DNA of 64,000 nt from positions 62,001 through 126,000 of the forward strand of contig CAVWOT010000014.1 in NCBI GenBank assembly GCA_963756605.1, in the 5' to 3' direction. Of the stretch, positions 1 through 9,157 are shown piece after piece. Within the stretch, counting starts at the first letter, position 1. Every line of letters begins with the position of its first letter. This DNA is from Bog-159 sp963756605 (GTDB lineage: Bacteria > Acidobacteriota > Terriglobia > Bryobacterales > Bryobacteraceae). The position numbers were made by a program, and so were the translations under genes. The notes under the pieces are model-generated. The model did no database searches, was not told the origin of the DNA, and saw only the letters and a list, made by a program, of their open reading frames with translations.

Positions 1-1854
1 CTGGCGATAGTACGTTTGCATAATAAAGAATCGCTCGCGATCGCTGGCACGATCCCGCAATTCGTACGCTTTGGCGGCGCTCTCCTTGGACAGCGCGTAT
101 TCTCCAATATCGCCGTACATACGGCTTTGGTAGGCATACGCCAGCGCGAATTTGGGATCGATCTCGAGCGCACGCTTCAGAAGGAGCAAGCCGGCTTCAG
201 GGCCCGGGGAACCAACTGTCTTTTTTCCGACGGTGAAGGCCTTCAAAGCATCGAGCGACGGCGTGGTCGCGTCTTCGAGCGGAGTCGAGTGCATTTGAAT
301 GGTGGCCAGTGATTCGCCGACCTTGGTCCTGAATTTCCTCGCCAGCGGACTCAACGCATTCAGGACGTCCTCTTTTCTTTTGGCTTGGGCCTGCTCCTCG
401 AACAGAACGTCCCCAGTCCGGCAGCTTGTGGCGCGTAATCCCAAAACATACTGGGTTCCAAGTCGGGTGATCGACCCTTCCAGCACCGCCGCGCTTCCGG
501 TCCGGTCGCAGATTTCCCGAGCCACCTCCGCCGTGATCGGCGCATCCGCCGGACGGCCCGTCAGACGCAGCGTTTTCCAGAGAAGCCTGTCCGGGAGCAG
601 GCTCAAGAAGGGCGACTCGGCAAGCTGGATCGCCAACCCTTGCCGGAGTGTCCCGTCGAAAAGGTCGTCGCCCGTTGTGTTTTTGAAGTCGGCGAGAACG
701 ATGGTATCTTTGTCGGTCAGCTTCGGTGTGCGATGACGATAGAAATATGTTCCGGCGGCTATGGCGAGCACTAACATCGCGGCGGGAATCACCAGTTTCA
801 AGTATTTCGGTGCGGGACGCGTAGCCGCGGGCCGCGACGCAGAGCCCGGTTTCAAACTCCGGAGGTCGGCCAGAATTTCCGAGGCGTGCTGGTAGCGACG
901 CTGGCGGTCGTTTTCCAGGCATTTTGAAACAATCGGCTCCAGTTCCGGTGCATTCTCGAGGCGCGGCGTTACTCCCGGCACGGAACGGGCGCCCGCCGCC
1001 ATTTCGTACAGCACCAGCCCGAAAGAGAACAGGTCTGAGCGTTCATCGAGGGGCTTGCCGAGCGCCTGTTCCGGCGACATGTAGGCGGCCGTTCCCAGCG
1101 CGATACCCGGTCTGGTGAGGTGCTCCTCGGTACGGTCCGGCGACTCCAGTTGGGCCAGGCCGAAATCCAGAACCTTGGCATGGCCTCGATTGGTGATGAA
1201 GATATTTCCCGGCTTGATGTCCCGGTGCACGACGCCAGCGCAGTGGGCGGCATCGAGCGCGTCGGCGATCTCGATGGCCAGCCGCAGCAGCATCTCCGTG
1301 GCCATTACGGCGCCGGATCGAATGCGCTGCTTCAGCGTGACGCCTTCTAGAAATTCCATGACGATGAAGCAGCGTCCGGCGTCCTCGCCGATGTCGTAAA
1401 TGGTGCAGATGTTCGGATGGTTCAGGGCGGAAGCAGCGCGCGCCTCGCGCTGGAACCGGCTATGGGCCAGCGGATCCCCGGCGGCTTCATCAGGCAGAAA
1501 TTTGAGAGCCACGAATCGGCGCAGGCGAAGGTCCTCGGCCTTGTGCACGACTCCCATTCCGCCTCGCCCCAATACTTCGAGGACGCGATAGTGCGAGACG
1601 GTTTGGGGAAACGACGGGTCTGTGGTCACAGCTGCCTGTTGTTCCTGGCCGGTTGCGCGCACCGCGACTTCCACCGCCGGACGTTCAAGGAAACTGCCCG
1701 CCTGGCGCGCGGATGCGAGCAGGGAGCGAACATCCCGTTCGAGCCTTGGATCGCCGGCGCAGGCCTGGCTCAGAAACGCGTCGCGTTCCTCCGGCGGACG
1801 CTCGAGCGCCGCCTGAAACAGGTTATCGATCTGTTTCCATCGTTTCGGGTTCAT
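1..1854 (-). CDS. Serine/threonine protein kinase, PknB-like, with TM segment and start of a TPR-type sensor region (partial, 3' end outside window)
   Basis: An uninterrupted frame of 618 codons runs from an ATG at 1854 off the left edge. The kinase domain lies at about residues 88-330: glycine loop LGRGGMG (95-101), VALK lysine (K118), HRDIKPGN catalytic loop (D212), DFG (230-232) and a MSPEQ activation-segment end (259-263). A single hydrophobic span (about 352-373) follows, then an extracytoplasmic part starting TDKDTIVLADF, a form typical of acidobacterial PknB proteins that continue into TPRs. The start overlaps the upstream sigma gene by 32 nt in another frame, so translation is probably coupled. 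The pairing suggests the kinase controls the sigma factor (inference). Confidence 0.93.
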   Translation of the reverse strand, partial: MNPKRWKQIDNLFQAALERPPEERDAFLSQACAGDPRLERDVRSLLASARQAGSFLERPAVEVAVRATGQEQQAAVTTDPSFPQTVSHYRVLEVLGRGGMGVVHKAEDLRLRRFVALKFLPDEAAGDPLAHSRFQREARAASALNHPNICTIYDIGEDAGRCFIVMEFLEGVTLKQRIRSGAVMATEMLLRLAIEIADALDAAHCAGVVHRDIKPGNIFITNRGHAKVLDFGLAQLESPDRTEEHLTRPGIALGTAAYMSPEQALGKPLDERSDLFSFGLVLYEMAAGARSVPGVTPRLENAPELEPIVSKCLENDRQRRYQHASEILADLRSLKPGSASRPAATRPAPKYLKLVIPAAMLVLAIAAGTYFYRHRTPKLTDKDTIVLADFKNTTGDDLFDGTLRQGLAIQLAESPFLSLLPDRLLWKTLRLTGRPADAPITAEVAREICDRTGSAAVLEGSITRLGTQYVLGLRATSCRTGDVLFEEQAQAKRKEDVLNALSPLARKFRTKVGESLATIQMHSTPLEDATTPSLDALKAFTVGKKTVGSPGPEAGLLLLKRALEIDPKFALAYAYQSRMYGDIGEYALSKESAAKAYELRDRASDRERFFIMQTYYRQ

Positions 1855-2428
1855 CGTCCTTCACCCCGGCCAATTCCCGATACAGCCAAGCCTTAGCAGT
1901 GCTCCAGTCCCGCATCACGGTGACCTGGGAAACGCCAAGCACTTCCGCGATTTCCTCCACTTTCAGTCCACCGAAGAAGCGCATCTCCACCACCTGCACT
2001 TTGCGCGGATCGAGCACATTCAGGGCGTTCATCGCGTCGTCGAGCGCCACCAGGTTGGCGGAGCGGCCGTCGCCCAACGTCGCGGCGTCGTCCAAGGATA
2101 AATGCGGATTGCGCCCTCCCCGCTTCAGGTTGTGGCGGCGTGCGCGCTCCACCAGGATCCGTCTCATCAACTGGGAGGAAACGGCGAAGAAGTGCACCCG
2201 ATCCTGCCACTGCATGCGCTTATAGTCGACCAGACGGATGTAAGCTTCGTGGACCAGGGCCGTGGTTTGGAAGCTGTGCCCGGCGCGCTCCCGTTTCATG
2301 TAGCGGCTGGCGAGGCGATGGAGTTCGTCGTAGACGATGGGGGTCAGTTTTTGGAGCGCGCGCTGGTCTCCCTCGCCCCAGGCGCGCAACAGCTCGCTCA
2401 AGTCCGCGGATGGTTCCAGCTCTGGCAT
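1823..2428 (-). CDS. ECF-type RNA polymerase sigma factor (TIGR02999-like, acidobacterial)
   Basis: 201 residues. The region-2 part contains LVHEAYIRL and the helix around RVHFFAVSSQLMRRILVERAR. The region-4 helix-turn-helix is near residues 150-190 (KVEEIAEVLGVSQVTVMRDW). This arrangement matches the sigma-70 X6 family that in Acidobacteria sits directly before a Ser/Thr kinase gene, as here. No anti-sigma gene is visible, so control by the overlapping kinase is plausible but inferred. The C-terminus overlaps the kinase start. Confidence 0.93.
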   Translation of the reverse strand: MPELEPSADLSELLRAWGEGDQRALQKLTPIVYDELHRLASRYMKRERAGHSFQTTALVHEAYIRLVDYKRMQWQDRVHFFAVSSQLMRRILVERARRHNLKRGGRNPHLSLDDAATLGDGRSANLVALDDAMNALNVLDPRKVQVVEMRFFGGLKVEEIAEVLGVSQVTVMRDWSTAKAWLYRELAGVKDDEPETMETDR

Positions 2429-2503
2429 CGCTTATGTGAAATTATACAGGTCCGGGCATGATAGGTTTGCGGCTCGTTCTGCGCCTTCCAGAGCGGAGGC
2501 AAT

Positions 2504-2926
2504 ATGAAACCGACTTTGACATTAATCGCCGCGAGCACAATGCTCGCCGCGCTCGCCATCGCCCAGCCGGGAAAGGACCCGCAGTATACCGTGACCGACC
2601 TTGGCGTCGTCCCGGGCGGGACATTCAGTTATGCCGGCGTTATTTCGAATAGCGGCCGGATCGCGGGCTATGCGAGCCCCGCGGATGGCACCTGGCGCGC
2701 TGCGCTATGGCTGAACGGACAATTGAAGAACATCGGCAGACCTGGCTTGGGCGGGCAGAACAGCGAAGCGTTCGGCATTAACCTGTTCGGTCAGGCGTCG
2801 GGCGAGGCGCAAACCACGATTCGCCAAAGCCTGCCACATCCGCCGGCTCCGGACGCCCAGCAAATCGCTCACCACCGTGGCCAACTTGAGGTGCGCATCT
2901 TCCAGCCGCGATCGATCTGGCTGTGA
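2504..2926 (+). pseudogene. HAF-repeat secreted protein, 5' fragment truncated by an IS110 remnant
   Basis: The frame opens with a signal peptide (MKPTLTLIAAS...LAIAQ) and continues as a HAF-type repeat: VTDLGVVPGGTFSYAGVIS followed by NSGRIAGYAS, then a second partial repeat up to about codon 105. After about 2820 the frame no longer resembles the family, because the DNA there is a transposase fragment on the other strand; the last ~35 codons are read-through of that fragment. HAF proteins normally carry many such repeats, so most of the gene is gone. Confidence 0.7.
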
Positions 2927-3262
2927 ATCCGCACGCGGTCCCGCGTCAACTGGTACTGGCTATGGGTCATGGTGCGCCACAGCCGCTGGGCGGCGCTGGG
3001 CACGCAGCTCAAGACCAGATCATCGGCCACATGCCGCCGCAGCCGGCGCTCGGCAATCTGGTAATCCCCTGGCGGCCCTTCGGCGCGCGGTTGGATTGTG
3101 CCTGTGCCAGGGATAGCGCGCATTGTCCTTCCAGTGGCCGCCATACCGGCTTCCAATCTGCGCCGTGGATTCCATCACCGCTTCCTGCACGCCCTGCTGG
3201 CGCAGCAACTCTCAGAGTGCTCTAGCCCGCTGGCCAGTTCTTTCCATGGCTTCTCCTCGGTT
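2818..3262 (-). pseudogene. IS110-family transposase remnant, frameshifted
   Basis: Minus-strand reading in two frames gives pieces in the correct order for an IS110/IS116/IS902 transposase: LLRQQGVQEAVMEST, then GDYQIAERRLRRHVADDL, then RLWRTMTHSQYQLTRDRVR, then KLATVVSDLLGVRSRRMW. At least one frameshift separates the first two pieces, and the last piece changes frame again near 2890. Both ends of the gene are missing. It lies where the HAF-repeat gene loses its frame, so insertion followed by decay is the simplest history. Confidence 0.72.
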
Positions 3263-3478
3263 GGCGCACCCTCATTAGTTCAAGTGCATGCTCCGGATCA
3301 GACAGGCGTACGGTCTCAAATTCTCCTGCGGGGTCAACCTCGACCGGTAGTGCGCCACTTTATTGGATGCGGCAGCGATTCAACCCCTGCAAGTCATAAA
3401 GAGGGCGGCCGGCTGGTTTTCATCACTATTCGTGGGCCGCAGGCCCATCCTGACAGGCGTGGACGCCCGCCCCACAGA
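3263..3478. other. Gene-free spacer with two small hairpins
   Basis: No convincing frame. Near the 3' end of the dehydrogenase gene lie a GGGCC-GCA-GGCCC stem (around 3435-3447) and a GGCGT-GG-ACGCC stem (3456-3467). The second is the reverse-strand form of the GGCGT-CC-ACGCC hairpin found at 63355-63368. They belong to the hairpin family described elsewhere in this annotation and could also act as a factor-independent stop, but no T-run follows. Confidence 0.4.
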
Positions 3479-4693
3479 TCATCTTCCGGACGACAGCCGG
3501 ATCAGGCTGAGCTGTAGCACATTCGGATCCGCGGATTGAATCCGGTCCAAAAGATCGGCCTCGGGCGCAGTCTCCAGATTGATCCGCGCGACGGCCGCTT
3601 GTGCGCCATCAAATACGACATTTTCCATCTCCTGCACATTGATGCGCGCGGTGCTGATGAGATCCAGGACGGTGGCCAGCACGCCGGGGCGATCCAGGTG
3701 CCGCACCACCAGCGCGCAGGTTGCCGGCGTGGCCTTCGCCAGGTTCACCACGTTGGGTACCTTGCCGGTCTCCTGAAACGTCCGCACGATGCGCACGGTC
3801 TCGGCGGCAATGGCCTCCTGCGCCTGGTCGGTGGATGCGCCGATGTGATGGGTTCCGTAGACGCCTGGCAGTTTCACGATGTCATCGGTGAAATCGCCTG
3901 CGCCGCCCGATGGCTCGGAGGCGAACACGTCCAGGCCGGCGCGCACGCCATTACTGCGCACGGCCCAGCTCAGCGCGACCTGGTCCACCACTTCCGCCCG
4001 TGCCGTGTTGATGAAGTACGCGCCGCGCCGCATGACATCGAAGACGTTCGCGTCGATCAGGCCGCGCGTCTGCGGATTGGCTGCCACGTGTACGCTCACA
4101 ATATCGGCCACGCGCGCTACATCGATGGGCGATTCGCAATGCGCAATGCCGAGTTCTTTGGCGCCCTCGGGCGTCAGGCTGCGGCTCCACGCCACCACCG
4201 GCATGCCAAAAGCCTCGGCACGCGGAATCATCTCGCGACCTATGCGGCCCACGCCAATCAGGCCCAACGTACGGCCGAACAGCCCGCGGGCATTGGAGAA
4301 TTCCGTCTTGTTCCACTGGCCCTGGCGCAAAGCGACGACGTTGTCGGCGACGCGCCGGTCGAGTGCCAGGATCAGCGCGAACGCCAGTTCGGCTACGGCG
4401 ACGGAGTTTTTGCCGGGACAGTTCGAAACATAAATACCGCGCCGCGAGGCGGCCGCCACATCGATGGTGTTGTAGCCGGCGCCGGCGCGGACCACGAGTT
4501 TTAACGCACCCGCGGACAGGATGGCTTCGGTCACTTTCGTCGACCGCACCACCAGTACATCGGGCCGCAACCGCCCGACCGCTTCCGCCAAGGCATCGTC
4601 TTTAAGGCCGGGCTGGTAGTCCACCGCGCAACCAGCTGCTTTGAGTCCATCCTGACCCGACTGCTCGAATTTGTCTGCTATGAGAACGTGCAT
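3479..4693 (-). CDS. serA: D-3-phosphoglycerate dehydrogenase-like 2-hydroxyacid dehydrogenase with ACT domain
   Basis: 404 residues from the ATG of MHVLIADKF; an upstream extension of 24 codons is possible but unlike the family. The N-terminal substrate domain is followed by a Rossmann NAD-binding core with GVGRIG (147-152), the conserved FINTARAEVVD segment and a catalytic-His motif HHIGAST. An ACT domain at about residues 325-404 (VVRHLDRPGVLATVLDLI) suggests serine feedback. The family oxidises 3-phosphoglycerate in serine synthesis. The usual NTARG reads NTARA here. No other serine genes are adjacent, so a related 2-hydroxyacid substrate cannot be excluded. Confidence 0.9.
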   Translation of the reverse strand: MHVLIADKFEQSGQDGLKAAGCAVDYQPGLKDDALAEAVGRLRPDVLVVRSTKVTEAILSAGALKLVVRAGAGYNTIDVAAASRRGIYVSNCPGKNSVAVAELAFALILALDRRVADNVVALRQGQWNKTEFSNARGLFGRTLGLIGVGRIGREMIPRAEAFGMPVVAWSRSLTPEGAKELGIAHCESPIDVARVADIVSVHVAANPQTRGLIDANVFDVMRRGAYFINTARAEVVDQVALSWAVRSNGVRAGLDVFASEPSGGAGDFTDDIVKLPGVYGTHHIGASTDQAQEAIAAETVRIVRTFQETGKVPNVVNLAKATPATCALVVRHLDRPGVLATVLDLISTARINVQEMENVVFDGAQAAVARINLETAPEADLLDRIQSADPNVLQLSLIRLSSGR

Positions 4694-5017
4694 ACGAGGC
4701 ACCAGGATGATGATATCCCGATTACAGATTGGATGCTGCAACATGGGCGCCCCCGATGTAACCACGATGTAATGGCGGCATAATGGCGGCGCGTATGAAG
4801 AACGCCGCCCTTTGCCCGGTTGCCACGCGACCGGTGTCGCTTGAGACGCACGCCGGCGTATTCCGCCGGCACCCCGGCACCGCCATCGTAGTTCCCGCCG
4901 CTGCGCCCGAAGCGCGGCAGGCTGCCCAAATATCTTGCCGATGCCCTCGCGTGAAGGGCGGAGACTATCCGGGCTGCGGTTTAGACGTTTCCTGTGTGTA
5001 ACGACGCAACCTGGCAG
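4694..5017. other. Gene-free region before the first IS630 copy
   Basis: Frames on both strands are short, lack a ribosome binding site and have composition typical of out-of-frame GC-rich DNA. It presumably carries the promoter of the minus-strand dehydrogenase gene, but no clear -35/-10 pair was recognised. Confidence 0.3.
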
Positions 5018-5019
5018 CT

Positions 5020-5990
5020 AGTACTAACCTGCATAAATAACGGTTAATAGAGATAATCGGGTATGTCCCGATCAAAGACGGCTGAAATGCGCCTGACCGA
5101 GCGGGAAGAGGCGGGGTTGCGTACCTGGACGCCCAAGGGCAGCGAAGAACAACGGCTGGCGGATCGCGCCCGGACCATTCTAATGTCTCATGAAGGCGTT
5201 GCGGTTGGGGGAATTGCCAAAAAATTCCACATACGACCGGCGCGTGTTTCTAAATGAGGGCAGCGTTTCGTGCGGGACCGTTTGAATGGGCTGTCAGACG
5301 CCGCCCGAACCGGCAAGCCTCGGCAGTACGACCGGGAAACCGACCGGCGCGTGCTGGCGCTGCTCGATCAGGACCCGCCGCGCGGCTATGCGCGATGGAA
5401 CGGCCGCTTGTTGGCTGAAGCTTTGGGCGATGTCAGTGCGGATCACACGTGGCGGATTTTGCGCAAGTACAAAATGCGCGCCCAGGGCTCTCTCCGCCTC
5501 CCAGATGGCAAAGCGGTGAACGGTTTCAGCCACTGCTATAAGCGACACGGTACCACGACCCTTTTTGCCGCCCTGAACATCCTGACCGGCCAGGCGCAGA
5601 CGGGCCATTACCCGCCGCCGCCGTGAGTTTCTGGACTTTATGAATGGCATCGTAGCGGATCACCCGGACCGCACTGATTCACGTGGTGCTGGACCACCTG
5701 AACACCCACAAGCCCAAGCGGGACCGATGGCTGCAATCGCATCCCAATGTCCACTTGCACTTCATTCCCACCTATAGCTCCTGGCTCAACCAGGTGGAAT
5801 GCTGGTTCAGTATTATGAGCCGATCGGCACTGCGCGGTGCCAGCTTCACCTCCCCCCGCCAGCTCAGGGACGCCATTGACGCGTTCGTCGAGGTTTACAA
5901 TCCGAAAGCCGCGCCCTTCGAGTGGAGCAAGGCTGTCGTCCACCAGTCCAAGCCCAACAGATTTACTCTAATTTATGCGAGTAGATACTA
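5020..5990 (+). mobile_element. IS630-family element, copy A (decayed)
   Basis: Imperfect terminal inverted repeats: the left end reads AGTACTAACCTGCATAAAT and the reverse complement of the right end reads AGTATCTACTCGCATAAAT. TA sits at both extremities, as expected for IS630/Tc1 elements that duplicate TA. A second copy with the same ends and the same gene lies at 9875-10820 in the same orientation. Copy A keeps the 5' helix-turn-helix part and the 3' part but lacks about 50 codons in the middle. Confidence 0.85.
5063..5990 (+). pseudogene. IS630-family transposase pseudogene (copy A)
   Basis: Three frames must be joined: an N-terminal HTH part (MSRSKTAEMRLTEREEAGL...), a central part (RLNGLSDAARTGKPRQYDRE... 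to YKRHGTTTLFAALNILTG) and the C-terminal DDE part (HVVLDHLNTHKPK, then FIPTYSSWLNQVECWF). Relative to copy B the block carrying LSVDEKPHIQ, expected to hold one catalytic Asp, is missing and replaced by a few codons. It cannot make an active transposase. The tail AFVEVYNPKAAPFEWSK is intact. Confidence 0.85.
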
Positions 5991-6017
5991 GAGCGCGACA
6001 ACATTTTTCCTGTCTAG

Positions 6018-7563
6018 GAGTCCGTCCGAGAAATCTTGTTCACTGCGAAGTGAAACCGTCTGGCCGATCTGGCCCGCAGTGAGTTGACTCTCGAATAATG
6101 CTGCGATGAAGCCGCGGAGGCCCCGGATCAGTCGATCTGTACTTATAAGTACAGTAGATGGCCTCTGACGACAGCTTCTTACTCATAACAGAGCCGGTAG
6201 CGCTTCAGAATGTTGTGCGTGAGACACACCAGTGACCATTCGCCGCGCACCTTGTCGAGGCCTCGCGATAGAAACTGTCGGAACCCGCGCGCGTGCTTGA
6301 TCTGACCGAAGACGGGTTCCACGATGGCCTTGCGCGCCGCGTACACCGCTTTGCCCGCCTTGGTCTTCAGCTTGCGTCGCATCCGATCCACCCGCGTGGC
6401 TCCTTTGGGCAGCGGACCGTGTGGGCAGGGCTCCTTGTACTCGTCATGTTTCTGCCGCTCCGTGGCGATATAGCCGGCGATGCGCTTCTCCGGATTTTCC
6501 GCCGACTCCAGCGCCTCCAGGTTCTTCTCTGAGCAATAACCGCTGTCCGCCAAAATCTCTTCCGGTCTTTGTCCGCTTTGCCGTTCAATCACTTCCATCA
6601 TCGGCGTCAACTGTTCTTTGTCGTTGGTTGCCTGCGTCACCGTTTGGCCCACGATCAACTGTAAGTCCGGTTCCACGGCGGCTTGCGCGTTGTAGCCCTG
6701 CACGAAGCCATCCGCGCCTTTCATGATGCGCGATTCCGGATCCGTGAAGTGGTACTGGTCTTTGTCCTTGGGCTTCGCTGGCTTCGCCTCAGCGCCCTCG
6801 GCCGTGGCCTTCTGGCGCGCTCTTTCTTCCAAGGCGCGTTTAGCTTCCCGGATCTTCTTCAGCCGCGTCTCGCGCCGTTCCAACTCTGCCGGCAACTCGT
6901 CCCCGCTCCGGTCCCGGCCGTAGCGGGCGTCTTCTTCCGCATCCGCCGCCTCCGCCTGCTCCAGCAACTGTTTCACTTCCGCTCTCAGCTGCTTTTGCTT
7001 CTCTCCCATGCGGTCGTAGCTCATGGCTTTGTGCTTGCTGGCATTGGCTTTGATCTTCGTCCCGTCCAATGCCACGCGGCCCACCTTCATGGCTCCGGCC
7101 TCCAGCGCGATCTGCAAAACCTGTTCGAACAAGCCTTCCAACGTCTTCAAATGGATCTTGCGGAAATCCGAAATCGTGCGGAAGTTCGGCTGATTGCCGG
7201 CCGCCAGCACCCGGAACGCGATGTCCTCTATCAGCCGCCGTTCGATCCGCCGTGAACTGAACACACCCACGCAGTAGGCATATACCAGCACCTTGGTCAT
7301 CATCAGGGGGTCGTACGGCGGCTGACCGCGCTTTTCGTTTCCGTAGACCGCGTCCATCGCCGAGAGATCCAGGTTATCCACGACATCGCTGACGAAATAC
7401 GCCAGATGCTTCTCCGGGAGCCAGTCGCGCAAGCTGGGCGGCAGCAGCAACTCTTCATCCGGATAGTAGGGACGGTAGACTTTTCCCATAAAACATTATG
7501 GACCGATTCCGTTTCAGAGCGCCAGAGAAAAATCGCGGGCAAGGTTATTTCTCGGACAGACTC
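6018..7563 (-). mobile_element. IS1182-family insertion sequence, apparently complete
   Basis: Terminal inverted repeats: left GAGTCCGTCCGAGAAAT, right (reverse complement) GAGTCTGTCCGAGAAAT, 16 of 17 identical. Each end abuts CTAG (6014-6017 and 7564-7567), read here as a 4-bp target duplication. Outside that come CTGT on the left and ACAG on the right, so the empty site would be the 12-bp palindrome CTGTCTAGACAG. The alternative is that the IRs extend to CTGTCTAG and there is no duplication. One intact transposase gene lies inside. Confidence 0.88.
6179..7489 (-). CDS. IS1182-family transposase
   Basis: 436 residues, uninterrupted, filling the element. The N-terminal domain (YRPYYPDEELLLPPSLRDWLPE) and the block FRTISDFRK are typical. 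The DDE core shows VALDGTKIKANASKHKAM (first Asp), ILADSGYCSEKNL (second Asp) and ARKAIVEPVFGQIKHARGFRQF (Glu). A charged coiled-coil insertion rich in Ala, Glu, Lys and Arg spans about 160-245. Ends close to the 3' IR. No disabling change is visible, so it may be functional. Confidence 0.95.
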   Translation of the reverse strand: MGKVYRPYYPDEELLLPPSLRDWLPEKHLAYFVSDVVDNLDLSAMDAVYGNEKRGQPPYDPLMMTKVLVYAYCVGVFSSRRIERRLIEDIAFRVLAAGNQPNFRTISDFRKIHLKTLEGLFEQVLQIALEAGAMKVGRVALDGTKIKANASKHKAMSYDRMGEKQKQLRAEVKQLLEQAEAADAEEDARYGRDRSGDELPAELERRETRLKKIREAKRALEERARQKATAEGAEAKPAKPKDKDQYHFTDPESRIMKGADGFVQGYNAQAAVEPDLQLIVGQTVTQATNDKEQLTPMMEVIERQSGQRPEEILADSGYCSEKNLEALESAENPEKRIAGYIATERQKHDEYKEPCPHGPLPKGATRVDRMRRKLKTKAGKAVYAARKAIVEPVFGQIKHARGFRQFLSRGLDKVRGEWSLVCLTHNILKRYRLCYE

Positions 7564-7612
7564 CTAGACAGCACATGGCAGGAAACGCGTTCAGGTCACC
7601 CTAGTACGAGTT

Positions 7613-8640
7613 TTGGACCGGCTCTCCGAACCATTATGCACCCTTAAGCGACCTGGCCGGTCGCCTTCGATCGGCACCGTTCGGGATCCAGTAGGGCAAC
7701 CAAGCCAGGCGACGCGCGGTATCCATCAATGCGCCGGAACTGGTGCTCAGCCACCAACAGCCCGGACCCCACCCAGCGCTCGATTTGGTTTCCGGGTCGC
7801 CACCGCTTCACATTGCGGCAGACCACCCGGACGATGGAAAAGGCTGACTCGATTACATTGGTACTGCGTAGCGTCTTCCAGAGTTCCATTGGAACCTGCA
7901 AGCGGTGAAGCGTCATCGTTTCTCCCAGGCCTTCTTCCAGCCGCGCCGCGCTGGGATTGACATGATTCAACTTCTGGTGGATACGGAGCCAAGCCGCTTT
8001 CGCCTGGTGGTAACTGCGAAGGTCATAGTTCATTCGCGAGCTTGCGCTCCCATCCCGGCTGGTCCTCCTGCGCAAAGTGATCGCAGACGTTACGGTGCTT
8101 GTGAAGTTGATAACGGATAAACGGAGTCGCATATCTGCAATACTGCGGACTCCCGCTCGCAACGCTTTGCCACCATCGATGAGATTCAGATGCGGTTGTC
8201 GGAGCTCCAGACCGCGACGCGCCAAATCCGCGAATAGAGAGTCACACGCAGTTTGATTCTCACTGGCGCCCTGGTGAAACCCGAAGATCGCCTTGCGTGC
8301 CGTTTGGTCGATGCCTACCGCCCCCGCGCCGCATTTCCCTCTGACCGCCCGCTGGTACCGCGCTCCGGCGATCGAACTGACTTCGTCCTCCATGATCAGC
8401 AGCAGTAATTGGCGCCGCGCTTCCAACAGAAACGGCGCCACGCCGTTTGGCAATCCTTGTGCGATCTCCGCCAACGGCAGGATCATTTGAATCGTGCCTC
8501 GATCGTTAAGCAGGTGGGAGCGGAACTTCTCGATGGCTCTTCGTTCGTCAATTTTGATACGCTTTATTCATCAGACGGCTCTCCTTCGATTGAGCAAATT
8601 GTCCGGACCATATCACAGGTCTGGATTTGGAGAGCCGTCA
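7613..8640 (-). mobile_element. IS256-family element remnant
   Basis: Both edges carry the same end motif in inverted orientation: CCGGCTCTCC at 7618-7627 and its complement GGAGAGCCG at 8629-8637. A further CGGCTCTCC copy lies inside near 8575. Between them is a heavily deleted IS256 (mutator-type) transposase gene. The remnant starts about 50 bp past the IS1182 end, showing that this locus took repeated insertions. Confidence 0.7.
7644..8486 (-). pseudogene. IS256-family (mutator) transposase pseudogene
   Basis: Order and motifs match IS256: an N-terminal piece (GARYQRAVRGK), a DDE-core piece (VGIDQTARKAIFGFHQGASENQTA), INLIDGGKALRAGV-like text, and the C-terminal block ELWKTLRSTNVIESAFSIVRVVCRNVKRW with GDQ-type NQIERWVGSGLLVAEHQFRRI. 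A large deletion joins the N-terminal piece to the core near codon 52. The stretch RLRLSVINFTSTVTSAITLRR is out of frame (two compensating shifts), so the gene is dead. Confidence 0.85.
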
Positions 8641-8746
8641 CTCCTAAATCTCAAATGTTAACGACTTTCCGGAGATCTTCGTGATTTCGGCCTCACCGTC
8701 CAAAGTGTTTAGTCCCGCTTCTTCGCTGATGATGCCGTATCGCCTC

Positions 8747-9049
8747 TCATCGCAGCCGCCAAAATTCTATGCGGACTCCGAGGCCAACAGCAAAAGCGAA
8801 TGTCCAATTAGAGCAGATCGGGATAAACCGCCTCTGGGAATTGCGTAATCTCGATGACACCCCCGCCTTCGCAATCAGACCAGCGCCGCCGGCGTGCCGC
8901 CCGTCTCCCTTGCTACCTGAGCCAGCGCCGAAACCATACCGAATACGAGCAACGGGCAGAACCGTCTTGCCATCGACGGACACATATGCACAAAAGCACC
9001 TCAAGAAATCGCCAGAAATTCCGCGCTGCGGTATGACGAACAATGTCAC
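8747..9049 (-). pseudogene. GerW/YtfJ-like domain fragment, frameshifted
   Basis: The minus strand reads GKTVLPVARIRYGFGAGSG followed by GGAGLIAKAG and, after frame changes, VIEITQ and RRFIPI. This order (V-G-x-T-V-I-P-V, glycine-rich turn, LIAK, V-E-I, FIPI) is that of the GerW/YtfJ family. At least two frameshifts lie between LIAKAG and RFIPI, and the 5' end is unclear. Identification rests on short motifs only. Confidence 0.45.
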
Positions 9050-9059
9050 AGCCTCAAAA

Positions 9060-9093
9060 GGTAGTGTCCTAAAGTCGACTTTAGGACACTACC
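9060..9093. repeat. 34-bp perfect palindrome centred on GTCGAC
   Basis: The left half reads GGTAGTGTCCTAAAGTC and the right half is its exact reverse complement, with no loop. It lies about 65 bp upstream of a small two-gene operon. It could be a protein-binding site, a cruciform, or two abutted insertion-sequence ends; the sequence does not decide. Confidence 0.85.
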
Positions 9094-9157
9094 CCTCAAA
9101 AAAGCCAGAAGGACGAAAGTGGAATTGTGTTACTCTCAGTTCCGAGAGGGTGCGGTG

